In this document: piece after piece, positions 1 to 8,532 of the stretch
Position numbering within the stretch: the first letter of the stretch is position 1
Layout: each line of letters starts with the position of its first letter
Source of the DNA: Actinomycetota bacterium
GTDB lineage: Bacteria > Actinomycetota > Thermoleophilia > Solirubrobacterales > 70-9
DNA length: 59,804 nucleotides
Reading direction: 5' to 3'
NCBI GenBank assembly: GCA_018268575.1
Contig: JAFDWF010000105.1
Span: 1 to 59,804 of the forward strand
Program-made: the position numbers and the translations under genes
Notes under the pieces: model-generated
What the model saw: the letters and a program-made list of their open reading frames with translations, nothing else
What the model was told of the DNA's origin: nothing
Database searches by the model: none

Positions 1-111
1 CACCACCGGCCCCACTCGGGGCTGGGCTACCGCACGCCGAAGGAGGTGAGGATGACCTGGGAGGATGCCCAGGAGCCGGAAGCGTCTACGAAATCACGCG
101 GCCTCGGGTGA
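1..111 (+). mobile_element. IS3-family transposase, C-terminal fragment (cut by window edge)
   Basis: Reading frame 1 from the first base gives 36 residues and then TGA at 109-111. The peptide begins HHRPHSGLGYRTPKEV, which is the hallmark C-terminal end of the IS3-family OrfB integrase (the usual form is RPHSALGYRxPxEV). The catalytic core would lie to the left, outside the window. I could not identify a convincing terminal inverted repeat just downstream, so the right end of the element is not fixed. It marks the left side of the window as an insertion-prone region. Confidence 0.75.
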
Positions 112-273
112 CAACGTCGGAGGGGAGCGGTCCATCGCTTTCCTCTGCCATTCCACTCCCTCCAATCGCATCCCCTGTCGCTATCGCAAGGAAGGCCGTA
201 TAGCCCATCCGCACCCGTCGCCCAAATTGCCTTCGCGGCCATCGCGACCAGCGTGACGCCCACTCAGGGCACC

Positions 274-1107
274 TCAATGGTCGCCGCGGGCGGACGTGGC
301 CTCATTCTCACCTTCGATAGGGGCCTCGGCCAGGCAATAAAAATGCTCGACCGCGCCTCGGACTGGTTTCTCGTCGGCGAGAACGATCAAGGTCGCCTTT
401 GCGAGCTCAGTCACGTGATAATTGACGGTGCCGAGGGAAACTTGAAGCTCCTGCGACAGATCGTTGGGGGAAAGGATTCGTCCACCGTCTAGGCCCAGGA
501 CTTCTAGGATCGAGATCCGTAGCGGGTGCACGAAGGACCGCGCGAGGTCCTCCCAGGCCACCGGGATCGACTTCGGATCGCCCCGGTTTACCTTGCCCCT
601 TACCGCTTTCAGGCCCTCGGGTGTCAGGCAGGCGTGCTCCAGATCGGTCAGTGCTTCGCGCCAGGCAGCGGTGACAAAAGCCACCTTCGGTCCGACCCAG
701 CACCGGTCGGCGCGGGCATCCAACAGAAAGAGCGGCCTGGTCTTCCACCTGGCATTACCGCCGCGGCGCCAGCCGGGCTTAATGGCGAGCCGTCGAGCTG
801 GCTTCTCCGTCAGGGCCGCCCAGATCGTCTCTCCCGAGTCGTCCATGACCTCCAGGCAGACGAAGGGAACGATCCCGAGGAGCTCGCGCTCCTGAGGAGC
901 GCAGACCCGGTCATCGTCGAGCAGGAGCGACGGGTCCATCCGTAAGGCCACCAGACCGGGGACAATCTCGTCGGGGTCGAGTCCGGCTCCAGCCAATGAG
1001 AGTGGCGGCTTGCTTCCTTTCGGCAGTTCATGGGGCTGCAACAGGTTCGGGTCGACGGTTCGGTCAAGACCAGCCACCTCAAATGCCCGTTTCATGGTGT
1101 TGCTCAC
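274..1107 (-). CDS. Winged-helix (ArsR-like) regulator with large N-terminal domain
   Basis: The protein has 277 residues. The last ~90 form an ArsR/GntR-like winged helix with the signature HPLRISILEVL, then LGTVNYHVTEL as the recognition helix, then GAVEHFY in the wing. The first ~180 residues match no family I recognise and may be a sensing or partner domain. The GTG start lies one base after the TAA of the upstream gene, so the two are co-transcribed and probably translationally coupled. The winged-helix half closely resembles the regulator at 34894-35292, including the SYHV/NYHV and GAVEHFY motifs. DNA binding is well supported; ligand and targets are unknown. Confidence 0.8.
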   Translation of the reverse strand: MSNTMKRAFEVAGLDRTVDPNLLQPHELPKGSKPPLSLAGAGLDPDEIVPGLVALRMDPSLLLDDDRVCAPQERELLGIVPFVCLEVMDDSGETIWAALTEKPARRLAIKPGWRRGGNARWKTRPLFLLDARADRCWVGPKVAFVTAAWREALTDLEHACLTPEGLKAVRGKVNRGDPKSIPVAWEDLARSFVHPLRISILEVLGLDGGRILSPNDLSQELQVSLGTVNYHVTELAKATLIVLADEKPVRGAVEHFYCLAEAPIEGENEATSARGDH

Positions 1108-1108
1108 G

Positions 1109-1600
1109 TTAGGTGGCCTCCGGCGGAGTTGGATAGAGGCACGTCACCGCTCCCAAGGGCTCGACCTTCCCTGCGGTCGGCGCCAACGGCAGGACGATCT
1201 CGTCGGCGCCTTCGCCGGCGACCAGGTAGCCGACGTTCTCGAGCGGCGCATCGGACCCGGAGCCACGTCCGAGAGTGACCCAGAACGGCCGCGCCGAATG
1301 CCACCTCCCCCTGCTGACACGCGCCGTCAGTGAATAGCGTGCCTCTTCGAGACTGTGCCCCGGCTCGAACCGCTCACGGAACCGCTTGACCGCATGATCC
1401 GAAATCCATACAACCCCGGAGAGATCCCTGCGGGCCAACGCGGCCTTGAGTTCGAGACGGAGCGTGGGGTCAAGATCGCGCGTCACCTCTCGCCAGGGCG
1501 GACGAATCGTCGACGCAGGTCGTCCCCTCCGGGGACGGCTCGGCGGATTTGACCCGCCCAGACCGGCCGCTCGCAGTGCCGCCTGAATGGTGTCAGCCAT
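1109..1600 (-). CDS. Hypothetical protein
   Basis: The 163-residue protein has a basic, proline-rich N-terminus (first ~35 residues) and a folded-looking remainder. That remainder contains ISDHAVKRFRERF near residue 75, a pattern reminiscent of small RelE-like or DUF4258-like folds, but too weak for a call. It is the middle of a leftward run (2628 to 274) in which genes abut or overlap, directly upstream of the winged-helix regulator. No membrane segment or signal peptide is visible. Confidence 0.55.
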   Translation of the reverse strand: MADTIQAALRAAGLGGSNPPSRPRRGRPASTIRPPWREVTRDLDPTLRLELKAALARRDLSGVVWISDHAVKRFRERFEPGHSLEEARYSLTARVSRGRWHSARPFWVTLGRGSGSDAPLENVGYLVAGEGADEIVLPLAPTAGKVEPLGAVTCLYPTPPEAT

Positions 1601-1606
1601 CGGCTG

Positions 1607-2143
1607 TCAGACCCCCGCCGCGACCCGAAGGGCCGGCAGCCTGGCCCGTAGCCCCGCGACCAGTGGCGGCGGGACCACCAACCGGATTGCCGCGAGAATC
1701 GCCGCTGGATCGCTTGCGCCATCGCATTCGACGTCGACCCGGCACCTCTCGCGAGGTCCCCCCCATGTGACGGCTGAACCGCCGCCGGAGGTCGCCCCCC
1801 ATCGTCCGGCGTCCGCATGGTCGACCCGGAGCTTGAAAGCTGCGGTCTCCGCGTCGTCCTCGCCGCCGCCCCGGTGGGCAGCGGTCGGGAGAGGCTCAAT
1901 CTCCGCATCCCGTCGCGCGATCGCCAGCGCGGCCGCATCCCATTGCTCGGCCTGCTGGTCGGACAGCAGGACATATTCTCCGGCCGTGCCAGCTACGCTC
2001 GGCCGTAGGAGAACGGGGTCGAACGCGCCCATCGCCGCCAACCGCGCGGCGACCCCCGCAGCTCCCCCTTGATGAAGAAAGGCGACGATTCGGTGGCGAG
2101 GCGGCCAGTCGTCAATGTCAACGATCGGACAGCCGAAACTCAC
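1607..2143 (-). CDS. Hypothetical protein
   Basis: I chose the GTG at 2143 because it overlaps the upstream TGA as GTGA and has GGAGG eight bases before it. An ATG at 2158 with GAGG is the alternative, adding five residues. The ~178-residue product has no recognised domain. It is acidic to neutral, with a short histidine/aspartate stretch near the start (VDIDDWPPRHR) and no membrane segment. Co-transcribed with its neighbours on both sides. Confidence 0.5.
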   Translation of the reverse strand: MSFGCPIVDIDDWPPRHRIVAFLHQGGAAGVAARLAAMGAFDPVLLRPSVAGTAGEYVLLSDQQAEQWDAAALAIARRDAEIEPLPTAAHRGGGEDDAETAAFKLRVDHADAGRWGATSGGGSAVTWGGPRERCRVDVECDGASDPAAILAAIRLVVPPPLVAGLRARLPALRVAAGV

Positions 2144-2628
2144 GCCACGGTCCTCCATGTCAGGACCTCGGTTCGGGCTTCGATCGCCAGCTCGAATGCC
2201 GAACCTGCCGCAGCTTCGGGGTTCGGGAAACGGCCGCATGTGTCGCTGACTCGCTCGACTGCCCCTATCGACACTCCGTGCCTCTCGCACCAGGCCTCGT
2301 CGATCGCGGCGGCGACTCGCTTGCCCATGAAGAGATTGCCCATGAACAGGGCAATCTCAAAATCCAGATCGCTTGACAGGGGTGGATCACCTTCGGATTC
2401 GGGTAGTTCGATGCCCAGCTGGAAGCCGGCCCGGGCGGCGAGCGGCGAGTCGGAGGCGACTCCGATGTTTTCCCTCACACGGCGGAGGGATCCAGGCTCG
2501 ATCCCGTAGAGGCGACACCACGATCCGTACTGCTGCAGAAGGTGGCGAGGATCGACGCGCCGAGCCAGCAGTTCGTCGATGAGCGATCGGTCGATCTGGC
2601 TGCGACCAGTACCAGTTCGACTACTCAT
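2140..2628 (-). CDS. Hypothetical protein, first gene of a four-gene leftward run
   Basis: The protein has 162 residues, is soluble and looks largely helical. The N-terminal third (residues ~10-55) could be a helix-turn-helix-like bundle, but I see no family signature. It is followed by a GTGA overlap with the next gene. The 373 bases upstream hold no other gene and should contain its promoter. Confidence 0.5.
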   Translation of the reverse strand: MSSRTGTGRSQIDRSLIDELLARRVDPRHLLQQYGSWCRLYGIEPGSLRRVRENIGVASDSPLAARAGFQLGIELPESEGDPPLSSDLDFEIALFMGNLFMGKRVAAAIDEAWCERHGVSIGAVERVSDTCGRFPNPEAAAGSAFELAIEARTEVLTWRTVA

Positions 2629-2788
2629 GTCCCACCTCGCCGTCCAACCGTTCCGGAGCTATTCTCCGTCGCCGGGCGCGCGGGGAGTTGTCCGGCGCCG
2701 GGGGCGCGACCAAAGGCCGGATCGCTCCACCGGTTTACTAGTCCGGTTCCCGCGCGTCCGTCCACTCTCTTCCCTAACCGTGGGCATG

Positions 2789-2827
2789 GGCCCCGTTGGC
2801 CATCTACGCAGGGAGACCAACGGGGCC
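2789..2827. terminator. Inverted repeat in the 2629-3001 intergenic region, possible terminator
   Basis: An 11-base perfect stem (GGCCCCGTTGG at 2789-2799 pairing with 2817-2827) encloses a 17-base loop. No T-run follows on either strand, so it is not a classical intrinsic terminator. It sits about 175 bases past the stop of the leftward gene ending at 3002 and upstream of the gene starting at 2628, so it may separate the two transcripts. Otherwise the 373-base gap shows no gene; a short AT-rich patch lies near 2861-2880. Confidence 0.4.
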
Positions 2828-3001
2828 GAGAATGCATAAGGCAACGGTGCCTGGGATGACACCGTATTTTATTCTTTAGGCGCCTCCTTCCTTCGAAAAG
2901 ACCTCCAAGAATTGGGGTACCACACCAAAGGAGTTGGCGGTGGTCATATCGAGCGGCTCGCCATGCCGCGTCCCCTTTCCGCCACAAAAGGTCGGGCGCG
3001 A

Positions 3002-3265
3002 CTACTCCGGCAGGACAGGACACACCTTTCCCCCTTTCAGCACAACCAGGTCTTCCCGTAGCAGTTGCGACACGGCTCTGGAGACCTGTGGTACTTCGTC
3101 GTTCAGCGTTCGACCGCCGAGTGCCAGGCGGGCGATCTCCCCGACCGTTGCCCCGCGCGGCCGCTCGGCGATGAGATAGATAGAGATGGCTGAACACAGA
3201 GCGACGTCCAGTTCCTCCTTCTCCTCCGCGGTCACCCTTCGAGTGTCTTTCCGTAGGAGCCCCAC
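3002..3265 (-). CDS. Small winged-helix-like protein
   Basis: The 87-residue protein is helical, with GATVGEIARLALGGRTL followed by VSRAVSQLLREDLVVLKGGKV. That pattern fits a winged helix-turn-helix with a short wing. Translation starts at a GTG immediately after the TGA of the upstream regulator (TGA|GTG), and GGGGGAAG provides the ribosome binding site, so the pair is tightly coupled. It probably acts with the ArsR-like protein encoded just upstream. Confidence 0.6.
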   Translation of the reverse strand: MGLLRKDTRRVTAEEKEELDVALCSAISIYLIAERPRGATVGEIARLALGGRTLNDEVPQVSRAVSQLLREDLVVLKGGKVCPVLPE

Positions 3266-3595
3266 TCAGTCTTCCCCCGCCGTCAGTCGCAGCGCCGTCC
3301 CGACCCACCGTGCCCGGGACGCCTCGGTCGGGGCATAGACGCTCTCCCGGCCCGCGAGAGGCTTTTCCTTGGTTGCCATTCCACTGGTAACCAAGAAGTC
3401 CATGTGGAACCTCACGGTGCTGGGGCCGACATAAGGCATCCGGTGTGCTACCTGCGCCGCACTGGCCGGACCCTTCTTCAGGAGATGACGGAGACCCGAG
3501 CGCCGGATGGGGTGATTCAGCGCGCTGATGATCTCTGCTGGTCTCGGCCCTGCCTCGACCTCGCGGGAGGGTGTCGCGGTCGCCATCGGCCTCAC
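3266..3595 (-). CDS. ArsR-like winged-helix regulator
   Basis: The protein has 109 residues from a GTG at 3595; an ATG at 3586 is equally possible. The signature LNHPIRRSGLRHLL, then ASAAQVAHRM and STVRFHMDFLVTSGM, matches the ArsR/HTH_20 fold. The wing ends in YAPTEASRARWV. No metal-binding cysteines are visible, so it is unlikely to be a classical metal sensor. It directly precedes and is coupled to the small winged-helix gene at 3002-3265. Confidence 0.75.
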   Translation of the reverse strand: MRPMATATPSREVEAGPRPAEIISALNHPIRRSGLRHLLKKGPASAAQVAHRMPYVGPSTVRFHMDFLVTSGMATKEKPLAGRESVYAPTEASRARWVGTALRLTAGED

Positions 3596-3712
3596 CGCGA
3601 GGCCCTGGTCCGACCCTGCCGCAGCACCGTGAGGAAGCTGGCAGCAGGGGGCTCTGCCGCCGTCACCAGGCGCCCGATATCGAGAGCACCGACTTGTGAT
3701 CGGGTGGGCACT

Positions 3713-5071
3713 TCAGCCTGTCCTCTGATCGGCCGTCGGCGACAGCGATTCGCCTACGCCTGCCGGCAGGAACGCAGCAGTCGAGGCCGGCGGGGGCGGA
3801 GGAACCGCACCCCGCCGACCTCGGGGGGCCGCCTTGGGGTAAGTCCTTGCGAGGGCCGCTGCCGTCGCCACGAGGACCGCGAGGGCGAGCATTGAGGCGA
3901 GCGCGCCGATCCGGAAGGTGCCGGCCGCGCCTAACACGGCGATCGATCCGCTGGCGCCGATGATGCCGACCGAGATCCCCCCGTAGTACACCGCTTCGCC
4001 CGCGGCGAACACGCGGCTCCGGATTTCGTCCGGGGTGATCCTCTGGACAAGGTTTTCGTGGGCGACCGTCCAGACCCCGTCGGCCGCGCCGGCCACCGCC
4101 ATCCCTGCCAGCACCACCATGAAGACGGGCGCGAGGCCGACCAATATAAAGCCGATCGTCAATGCGGTGGACGCTGCGATCAACATCGAGATCGGCTTGA
4201 TCGAGAGCAGCAGCAAACCACGGCCCGCCAGGAGGGCGCCGGCGATCCCTCCCGAGGCGAATGCGCAGGTCAGCGCGGCGTAGCCCGTCGCCCCGGCGCG
4301 GAAGTCGGCACTCAGGGCCACCTCGGCAGGCGCCGGGAGGCCGACGCCGATGAAGACGATCGCGCAGGCGAGCGTCACCGGCCGGAGAAGGCGATGGCGG
4401 CCCAGATACCGGAACCCCACGCCGAGATCGGACAGGCCCGGGTTTTCGCTGTCACCTCGGTTCGGGCCAAAGTCCGCGTGGATGGAGATGAGGAGCGCGG
4501 CCGAGATCAGGAAGGTGACCGCGTTGAAGAGGAAGACCGAACCCGGTCCCGAGACGGCGATGAGCCCGGCGGCGAGAAGTGGTCCGACCAGGCCGCCGGC
4601 GATTCCCGCGGCGGTCAACTTGGCGTTCGCCGCGGGGAGCGCGTCGCCGGAGCGGACGACGCCCGGCAGAGCCCCGGCGGTCGACGACATCAGCGGCGCC
4701 CCGGCGAGAGAGGCCAGCATCCGAAGGATCAGCAGCTCGGCCGGTGAAGACGTGACTGCCGCCGACAAGAGGAAGCAGACCGCGCCGAGGATCTCCGAAG
4801 CCACCATGACCCGCCTTCGGTCGAAGCGATCGCCGAGCCAGCCGGCGACCGGGCTGGCGAGGGCAGGAACGGCGAACGACGCCAGCGCGCCGAGGGCGAC
4901 CACGCTCGCAGAGTCCGTCTCGCGGAAGAGGATGAATAGAAGGGCTATGAAGGCCGCGTTCCCGCCGGAAAAGGTGACAGCCCGCGAAAGTGCGATCCGG
5001 TTCACCGCCGACGTCGGGGACGTCCCGCCGGGATCCTCCCCGTTGCGGCGATCGGGGTAGAGGGGGGCCAT
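3713..5071 (-). CDS. MFS transporter (Enterobactin-exporter/MFS_3-like)
   Basis: The protein has about 452 residues and twelve predicted membrane helices. The loop between helices 2 and 3 carries GWLGDRFDRRRVM, the MFS motif A. The overall pattern, including DEIRSRVFAAGEA in the second half and AENLVQRI-type text before it, is typical of the MFS_3/EntS-like exporter group. A proline-rich, probably cytoplasmic tail follows. I chose the ATG at 5071 because it lies just before the first hydrophobic helix; a longer form up to 5227 would add an unrelated basic stretch. Substrate unknown; a drug or siderophore exporter is plausible from family membership. Confidence 0.85.
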   Translation of the reverse strand: MAPLYPDRRNGEDPGGTSPTSAVNRIALSRAVTFSGGNAAFIALLFILFRETDSASVVALGALASFAVPALASPVAGWLGDRFDRRRVMVASEILGAVCFLLSAAVTSSPAELLILRMLASLAGAPLMSSTAGALPGVVRSGDALPAANAKLTAAGIAGGLVGPLLAAGLIAVSGPGSVFLFNAVTFLISAALLISIHADFGPNRGDSENPGLSDLGVGFRYLGRHRLLRPVTLACAIVFIGVGLPAPAEVALSADFRAGATGYAALTCAFASGGIAGALLAGRGLLLLSIKPISMLIAASTALTIGFILVGLAPVFMVVLAGMAVAGAADGVWTVAHENLVQRITPDEIRSRVFAAGEAVYYGGISVGIIGASGSIAVLGAAGTFRIGALASMLALAVLVATAAALARTYPKAAPRGRRGAVPPPPPASTAAFLPAGVGESLSPTADQRTG

Positions 5072-5238
5072 TTCCGCGTTTTCTCCGGTGATCACAGCGA
5101 TCAGTTCCCTGCGGCGCCGGTCCGCCTCCCGTTCAAGACGGCCGGGAGCGCACGAAGCGTTTTGACCGCGCCGATTCTCAATTATTTTTATCGATGAATC
5201 AAATGCGAGTAGTGCAAATAACCTCAAGAGATCGCCTG

Positions 5239-6510
5239 CTACCGCCGCGGTTCGCGTTGAGGAGCCTGGAAACTCGAGACCAGGAAGGCGGCCTGAAAGC
5301 CGCTGAATCCTGCGCGGCCGCGACGCTTCGCAAGCTCGACCTCCAAGCGCTCCAAGGTCTCCTCAAGGCCGCGGAGGGCCTTCGTCACCTGAGCCCACGC
5401 GATCCCGTCGAGCAACAAAGGGGTCATCGTGAGATGCGGATCAAAGCGGTTGTTGAACGAGCCGGCGTTCACCGCCGCGATCGTCGTCTCGACGAAGGGC
5501 TTGAAGGCTTCCCAGGTGCGCCCCATTCTGACCGGCCCGGGAATCAGCTCGTAGATGTCCGACTCCGATACGGCGGGAGCAGCTGCGCGAAACCGGTAGG
5601 TGCGTTGTCGACGATCCGAGCCGCCGGTCTCCGTATTCACCACCCAGCCTAGATCCGTAAGGCGCATGCATCTTCTGAGGAGGAAGAGATTGCTTGACCC
5701 TCCGAGTCTCGCCCGAAGTTCGGCAGGCGTCAGAGTGGAGCGGTTGAGTTCGTCGACGATTTCGAGGTCGAGGCGATCCGCGAACACTCTGCCCACCCGT
5801 TGCGGCCAAGGGGGTGGCGGCGACGTCACACTTGCCCTCGGCAGCGGGCGGAAGCCCTCGAGCGTCCGTCCGGGTGCTTCGAAAGCGGCCAGATTGACGA
5901 CCATCAGGAGGGGATCCTCGGTACTTCTATCAAGGCGGATTTTTGCGTCGGTCTGCTCGTCCAGCACGACCTTGAAGCACCGCTCGACAGCGCGCTGGGC
6001 CTCGCACCAGGCACGCTCGTCGACTTCGATGGTCCTAAAGACCGCGATCCCGTCGGGCCGCGCGTCGGAAGTCCGCTGCTCGAGCGCTTCGCCAAGGCGG
6101 CCACCAATCTCCTCGAGGAGCTGCACCATGATGGCGTCTCGGATCGAGACCGGGATCTCGTGCCAGGTCTCGTCGTCGATCACCGCGAGTTCCGTGGAGC
6201 GATAGAGCGCTTCCGGTCTCCCTCCCAGCGCTCCGGCGGAGGCGGTTCTCGCCTTCCGAAGCCAGCCGTGCTCGACAAGCTTCAAGAAGTGTCGGCGGAC
6301 GCTGGCGTAGGAGCTGCCTCCGATCGTCTCGTAGAACTGGCGTGCCCCCATTTCCCGCATGTAGAGCTCGGCGACGATCGTCAACCGGGTCTGCTCCATG
6401 TAGAGGATGCCCAGCCGCGCAAGATAGCTCTGGCCGGAGGACGGTAGGCGTCGGCCTCCGCGTGTATCGGCCTGGCTGGGCCGCGACTGCTCGACGTTAG
6501 ACGACCGCAT
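5239..6510 (-). CDS. Tandem winged-helix regulator (two repeated halves)
   Basis: The 423-residue protein has two similar halves. The first (about residues 35-200) contains LGILYMEQTRLTIVAEL and SYASVRRHFLKLVEHGWL, then an effector-like helical region with IPVSIRDAIM. The second (about 245-405) contains RLDLEIVDELN, LFLLRRCMRLTDLGWV and IPGPVRMGRTWE. Each half is a winged helix followed by a helical segment, so the gene looks like an internal duplication giving a pseudo-dimer in one chain. A downstream ATG at M38 is a possible alternative start. It is convergent with nothing and stands alone; targets unknown. Confidence 0.7.
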   Translation of the reverse strand: MRSSNVEQSRPSQADTRGGRRLPSSGQSYLARLGILYMEQTRLTIVAELYMREMGARQFYETIGGSSYASVRRHFLKLVEHGWLRKARTASAGALGGRPEALYRSTELAVIDDETWHEIPVSIRDAIMVQLLEEIGGRLGEALEQRTSDARPDGIAVFRTIEVDERAWCEAQRAVERCFKVVLDEQTDAKIRLDRSTEDPLLMVVNLAAFEAPGRTLEGFRPLPRASVTSPPPPWPQRVGRVFADRLDLEIVDELNRSTLTPAELRARLGGSSNLFLLRRCMRLTDLGWVVNTETGGSDRRQRTYRFRAAAPAVSESDIYELIPGPVRMGRTWEAFKPFVETTIAAVNAGSFNNRFDPHLTMTPLLLDGIAWAQVTKALRGLEETLERLEVELAKRRGRAGFSGFQAAFLVSSFQAPQREPRR

Positions 6511-6629
6511 CAGTACCAGCTAGTTACCAGACGCAGCCTCGGCGGCGTCCGCTCGCCCCCACCGCGACGCTTACCGGTCAGGAAGTCGAGACTGACACCT
6601 CCTGCAATTAACCGGGAGGGGGTGAGAGC

Positions 6630-6689
6630 ATGAAGATCGTCGTCGTCGCGCAGACGGTTCCGGCCGTGTCGACCGTCAAGAACGGCTGA
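6630..6689 (+). CDS. Putative 19-residue small ORF
   Basis: A 19-codon frame (MKIVVVAQTVPAVSTVKNG) starts with ATG at 6630 behind a strong GGGAGGGGGT site nine or so bases upstream and stops at TGA 6687-6689. A perfect 11-bp inverted repeat follows 17 bases later. The start resembles the first residues of electron-transfer flavoprotein beta subunits, so it could be a remnant, a leader peptide or a genuine micro-protein. The rest of the 6511-7012 gap holds no other gene I can support. Confidence 0.35.
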   Translation: MKIVVVAQTVPAVSTVKNG

Positions 6690-6705
6690 TGTGAAGCCAA
6701 AAGTG

Positions 6706-6748
6706 CGGGGCGCTCTGTCCCGGTCAGCGTGCCGGTGAGAGCGCCCCG
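6706..6748. terminator. Terminator-like inverted repeat
   Basis: CGGGGCGCTCT at 6706-6716 pairs perfectly with 6738-6748, giving an 11-bp stem and a 21-base loop. A partly T-rich stretch (gggttgtttgc) lies about 10 bases further right, so it could end rightward transcripts such as the small ORF at 6630. It could also act on leftward transcripts entering the gene that starts at 6510. Confidence 0.45.
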
Positions 6749-6940
6749 CTCTCGGTCCGGGTTGTTTGCACCGCCTGCCTGTTCGCCGGCACCCAGTCCG
6801 CTCTCGGCCGGACGAAAATTTTCCGCTTGCGCGCCCGGCGACGCCCCGCTTAACGTCGATCTCGGTCTCGTCCACGGTGGCCTCCCAGCCGCCCCTGATT
6901 GATCAGTCATTTACCGTGCCCAGGCTACCAAGCTCGCGAT

Positions 6941-6974
6941 TGTATTCGCGCGATTACATTCGCGCGAATTTACA
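6941..6974. promoter_or_regulatory. Tandem palindromic operator upstream of the XRE regulator
   Basis: Two overlapping near-palindromes share the TTACA/TACA boundary. The first is TGTATTCGCGCGATTACA at 6941-6958, palindromic at 16 of 18 positions. The second, TACATTCGCGCGAATTTACA at 6955-6974, contains the perfect palindrome TTCGCGCGAA. ATTCGCGCGA repeats directly at 6944 and 6958, 14 bases apart. The site ends 38 bases before the ATG of the XRE gene, in the usual place for an autoregulatory operator. Confidence 0.6.
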
Positions 6975-7012
6975 CCGTAGACTCCAGACCGCAGGGTGGA
7001 AACGATCCGTGA

Positions 7013-7276
7013 ATGCCGACCGTCCCCGACGCCTTCGCCGCCCTACTCACCAAAGAGCGCGAACGGGCGGGTCTGACCCAGGAACGACTGGGCCAGATCG
7101 CGGGGATGGACCGGTCCTCGGTGGGCGCCCTGGAGCGAGGGCTGAATTCGCCCAAGCTGGAGACGGTGATGAAGCTCGCGAGCGCACTGGAGATCGACAC
7201 GTGCGAGCTGATCCCGCAGATGCGCTGGCGTATGACGCCCGCGGGACCGCCGGTCGGCGAGTGGGTCGAACAGTAA
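7013..7276 (+). CDS. XRE-family transcriptional regulator
   Basis: The 87-residue protein is almost entirely one Cro/C1-type helix-turn-helix: RAGLTQERLGQIAGMDRSSVGALERG with the LTQ and ALERG landmarks, then LETVMKLASALEIDTCEL. No second domain is present, so it acts as a simple dimeric repressor. It is the only rightward regulator in the left flank and probably represses itself through the tandem palindromes at 6941-6974. The 229 bases after it hold no gene I can support. Confidence 0.88.
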   Translation: MPTVPDAFAALLTKERERAGLTQERLGQIAGMDRSSVGALERGLNSPKLETVMKLASALEIDTCELIPQMRWRMTPAGPPVGEWVEQ

Positions 7277-7505
7277 GGCGGCAGCTGAAGCGCCTCCCAG
7301 AGTATCTGAAACCGCTCCCACATCTCAGGCTGCTCAACCTGCCAGCGCGAGCTGGAGCGCGGCATCGCCTACCCGACCGCGCCAGCTTGATCCAATCCGA
7401 CCCGGAGAGGGACGCGGAGGTGCGGCTGGGCGAAACCCCGCGAGCCCGACGGAGATGCTCCACGGCGAGAAGCGGCGCTGAGGCCAAGCGCCGGAGGTCG
7501 CTCGA

Positions 7506-8270
7506 TCAGCGAGAGGCGGCGCCGATGAACACGAGCTTGTAGTCGCGACCTTCGTCAAGGGGGTCGGTCAACACGACCTCGCCGTCCGCCTCGCTCATGC
7601 CCAGGGCCGCGAGCGTCTTGAGGCCGGCCGCCCCCATCGCCCCTCGGACCTCCCTGGCAGATCGAAATCGCTCGAGTTGGCGGATGGGCTCGGAAAGTCG
7701 GTCGCCCGTGATCTCCCACCCGAAGATCGACGGTTCGACCTCACCCCGGCCCGTCCAGACCCAACGGCCACTCTCGCCCTCCACCACCCTCTCACCGGCG
7801 AGCCCGGTCGAAAAGGTCGAGCCGGAATTCACGTCGAAGACGAGCAAACCGTGCTTCGCCAGATTCGCCCGCATCCCGGCGAGGGCGACCTCGAGGTCGC
7901 CCTCGCCGAGCAGATAGTTCACGGAGTCGTTGAGGGAGAGCACCAGATCAAAGTCGCCGATGTAGGGCAGCGTGCGCATGTCGGCGAGCTGCAACTCCAC
8001 CATGCCACCTGCCTCCTCGGCCGCGATGCTCAGCATGGCCGGCGAGAGATCACATCCGTGGATCCGCCAACCCCGGCGCAGGAGCGGGTCGAAGGCGCGC
8101 CCGGTCCCGCATCCGACATCTAGTGCCCTTCCCCCTTCGCGGAGCCCATGCTTCCTGAGCTCCGGCAACAGGGCCCGCCCGAGCCACATCTCATAGTCGT
8201 TCGAGGCGTTGACCTCGTTGTAGATCGGCGCGTATGCCTGGTATGCCGTGAGGGCTGGGTCGTCATTCAC
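7506..8270 (-). CDS. Class I SAM-dependent methyltransferase
   Basis: The 254-residue protein has motif I as ALDVGCGTGRAFDPL (residues ~48-62), the acidic ribose-contact position in GCDLSPAML (~72), and LADMRTLPY (~95) as motif II. The order and spacing fit the Methyltransf_25/UbiE-like fold that acts on small molecules. The start MNDDPALTAYQAYAPIYNEV is typical for this group. A short palindrome (CCAGGA-gag-TCCTGG at 8307-8321) lies about 40 bases upstream of the start and may be an operator. Substrate cannot be deduced from context. Confidence 0.85.
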   Translation of the reverse strand: MNDDPALTAYQAYAPIYNEVNASNDYEMWLGRALLPELRKHGLREGGRALDVGCGTGRAFDPLLRRGWRIHGCDLSPAMLSIAAEEAGGMVELQLADMRTLPYIGDFDLVLSLNDSVNYLLGEGDLEVALAGMRANLAKHGLLVFDVNSGSTFSTGLAGERVVEGESGRWVWTGRGEVEPSIFGWEITGDRLSEPIRQLERFRSAREVRGAMGAAGLKTLAALGMSEADGEVVLTDPLDEGRDYKLVFIGAASR

Positions 8271-8532
8271 GGAGGCTAGACATTAGCCCAACAGTTGCTG
8301 ATCGCTCCAGGAGAGTCCTGGCCGCAGCTTCACCTACCGCCACCGACCCACCCGTGATCCACCGCGCGCCGCCGCTCGCGCATTCACCGACAAATCAGCG
8401 ACAAGAGCCGACGGCCAGGAAGATGGCGGCAGGACCGCCGCCCCGACACCTCAGCTCAGCACCCTTCGGGACGCCCGGCGGCGAAGGTCCGATGGGTTCC
8501 GACCAGCCCGCAGACTTCCCGACATTTTTCCG

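Noticed and set aside
2625..3308. A 227-codon leftward frame across the intergenic region and the small winged-helix gene
   Set aside because: It overlaps two better-supported genes out of frame and has chance-like composition.
6510..6875. A 121-codon leftward frame upstream of the tandem winged-helix gene
   Set aside because: Arginine- and glycine-rich with no domain pattern and no ribosome binding site; it also runs through the small ORF and the inverted repeat at 6706-6748.
7280..7365. Leftward frame with the text WQVEQPEMWERFQILW after the XRE gene
   Set aside because: Looks protein-like for ~25 residues but runs antisense into the XRE gene with no start signal; too short to support a gene or remnant.
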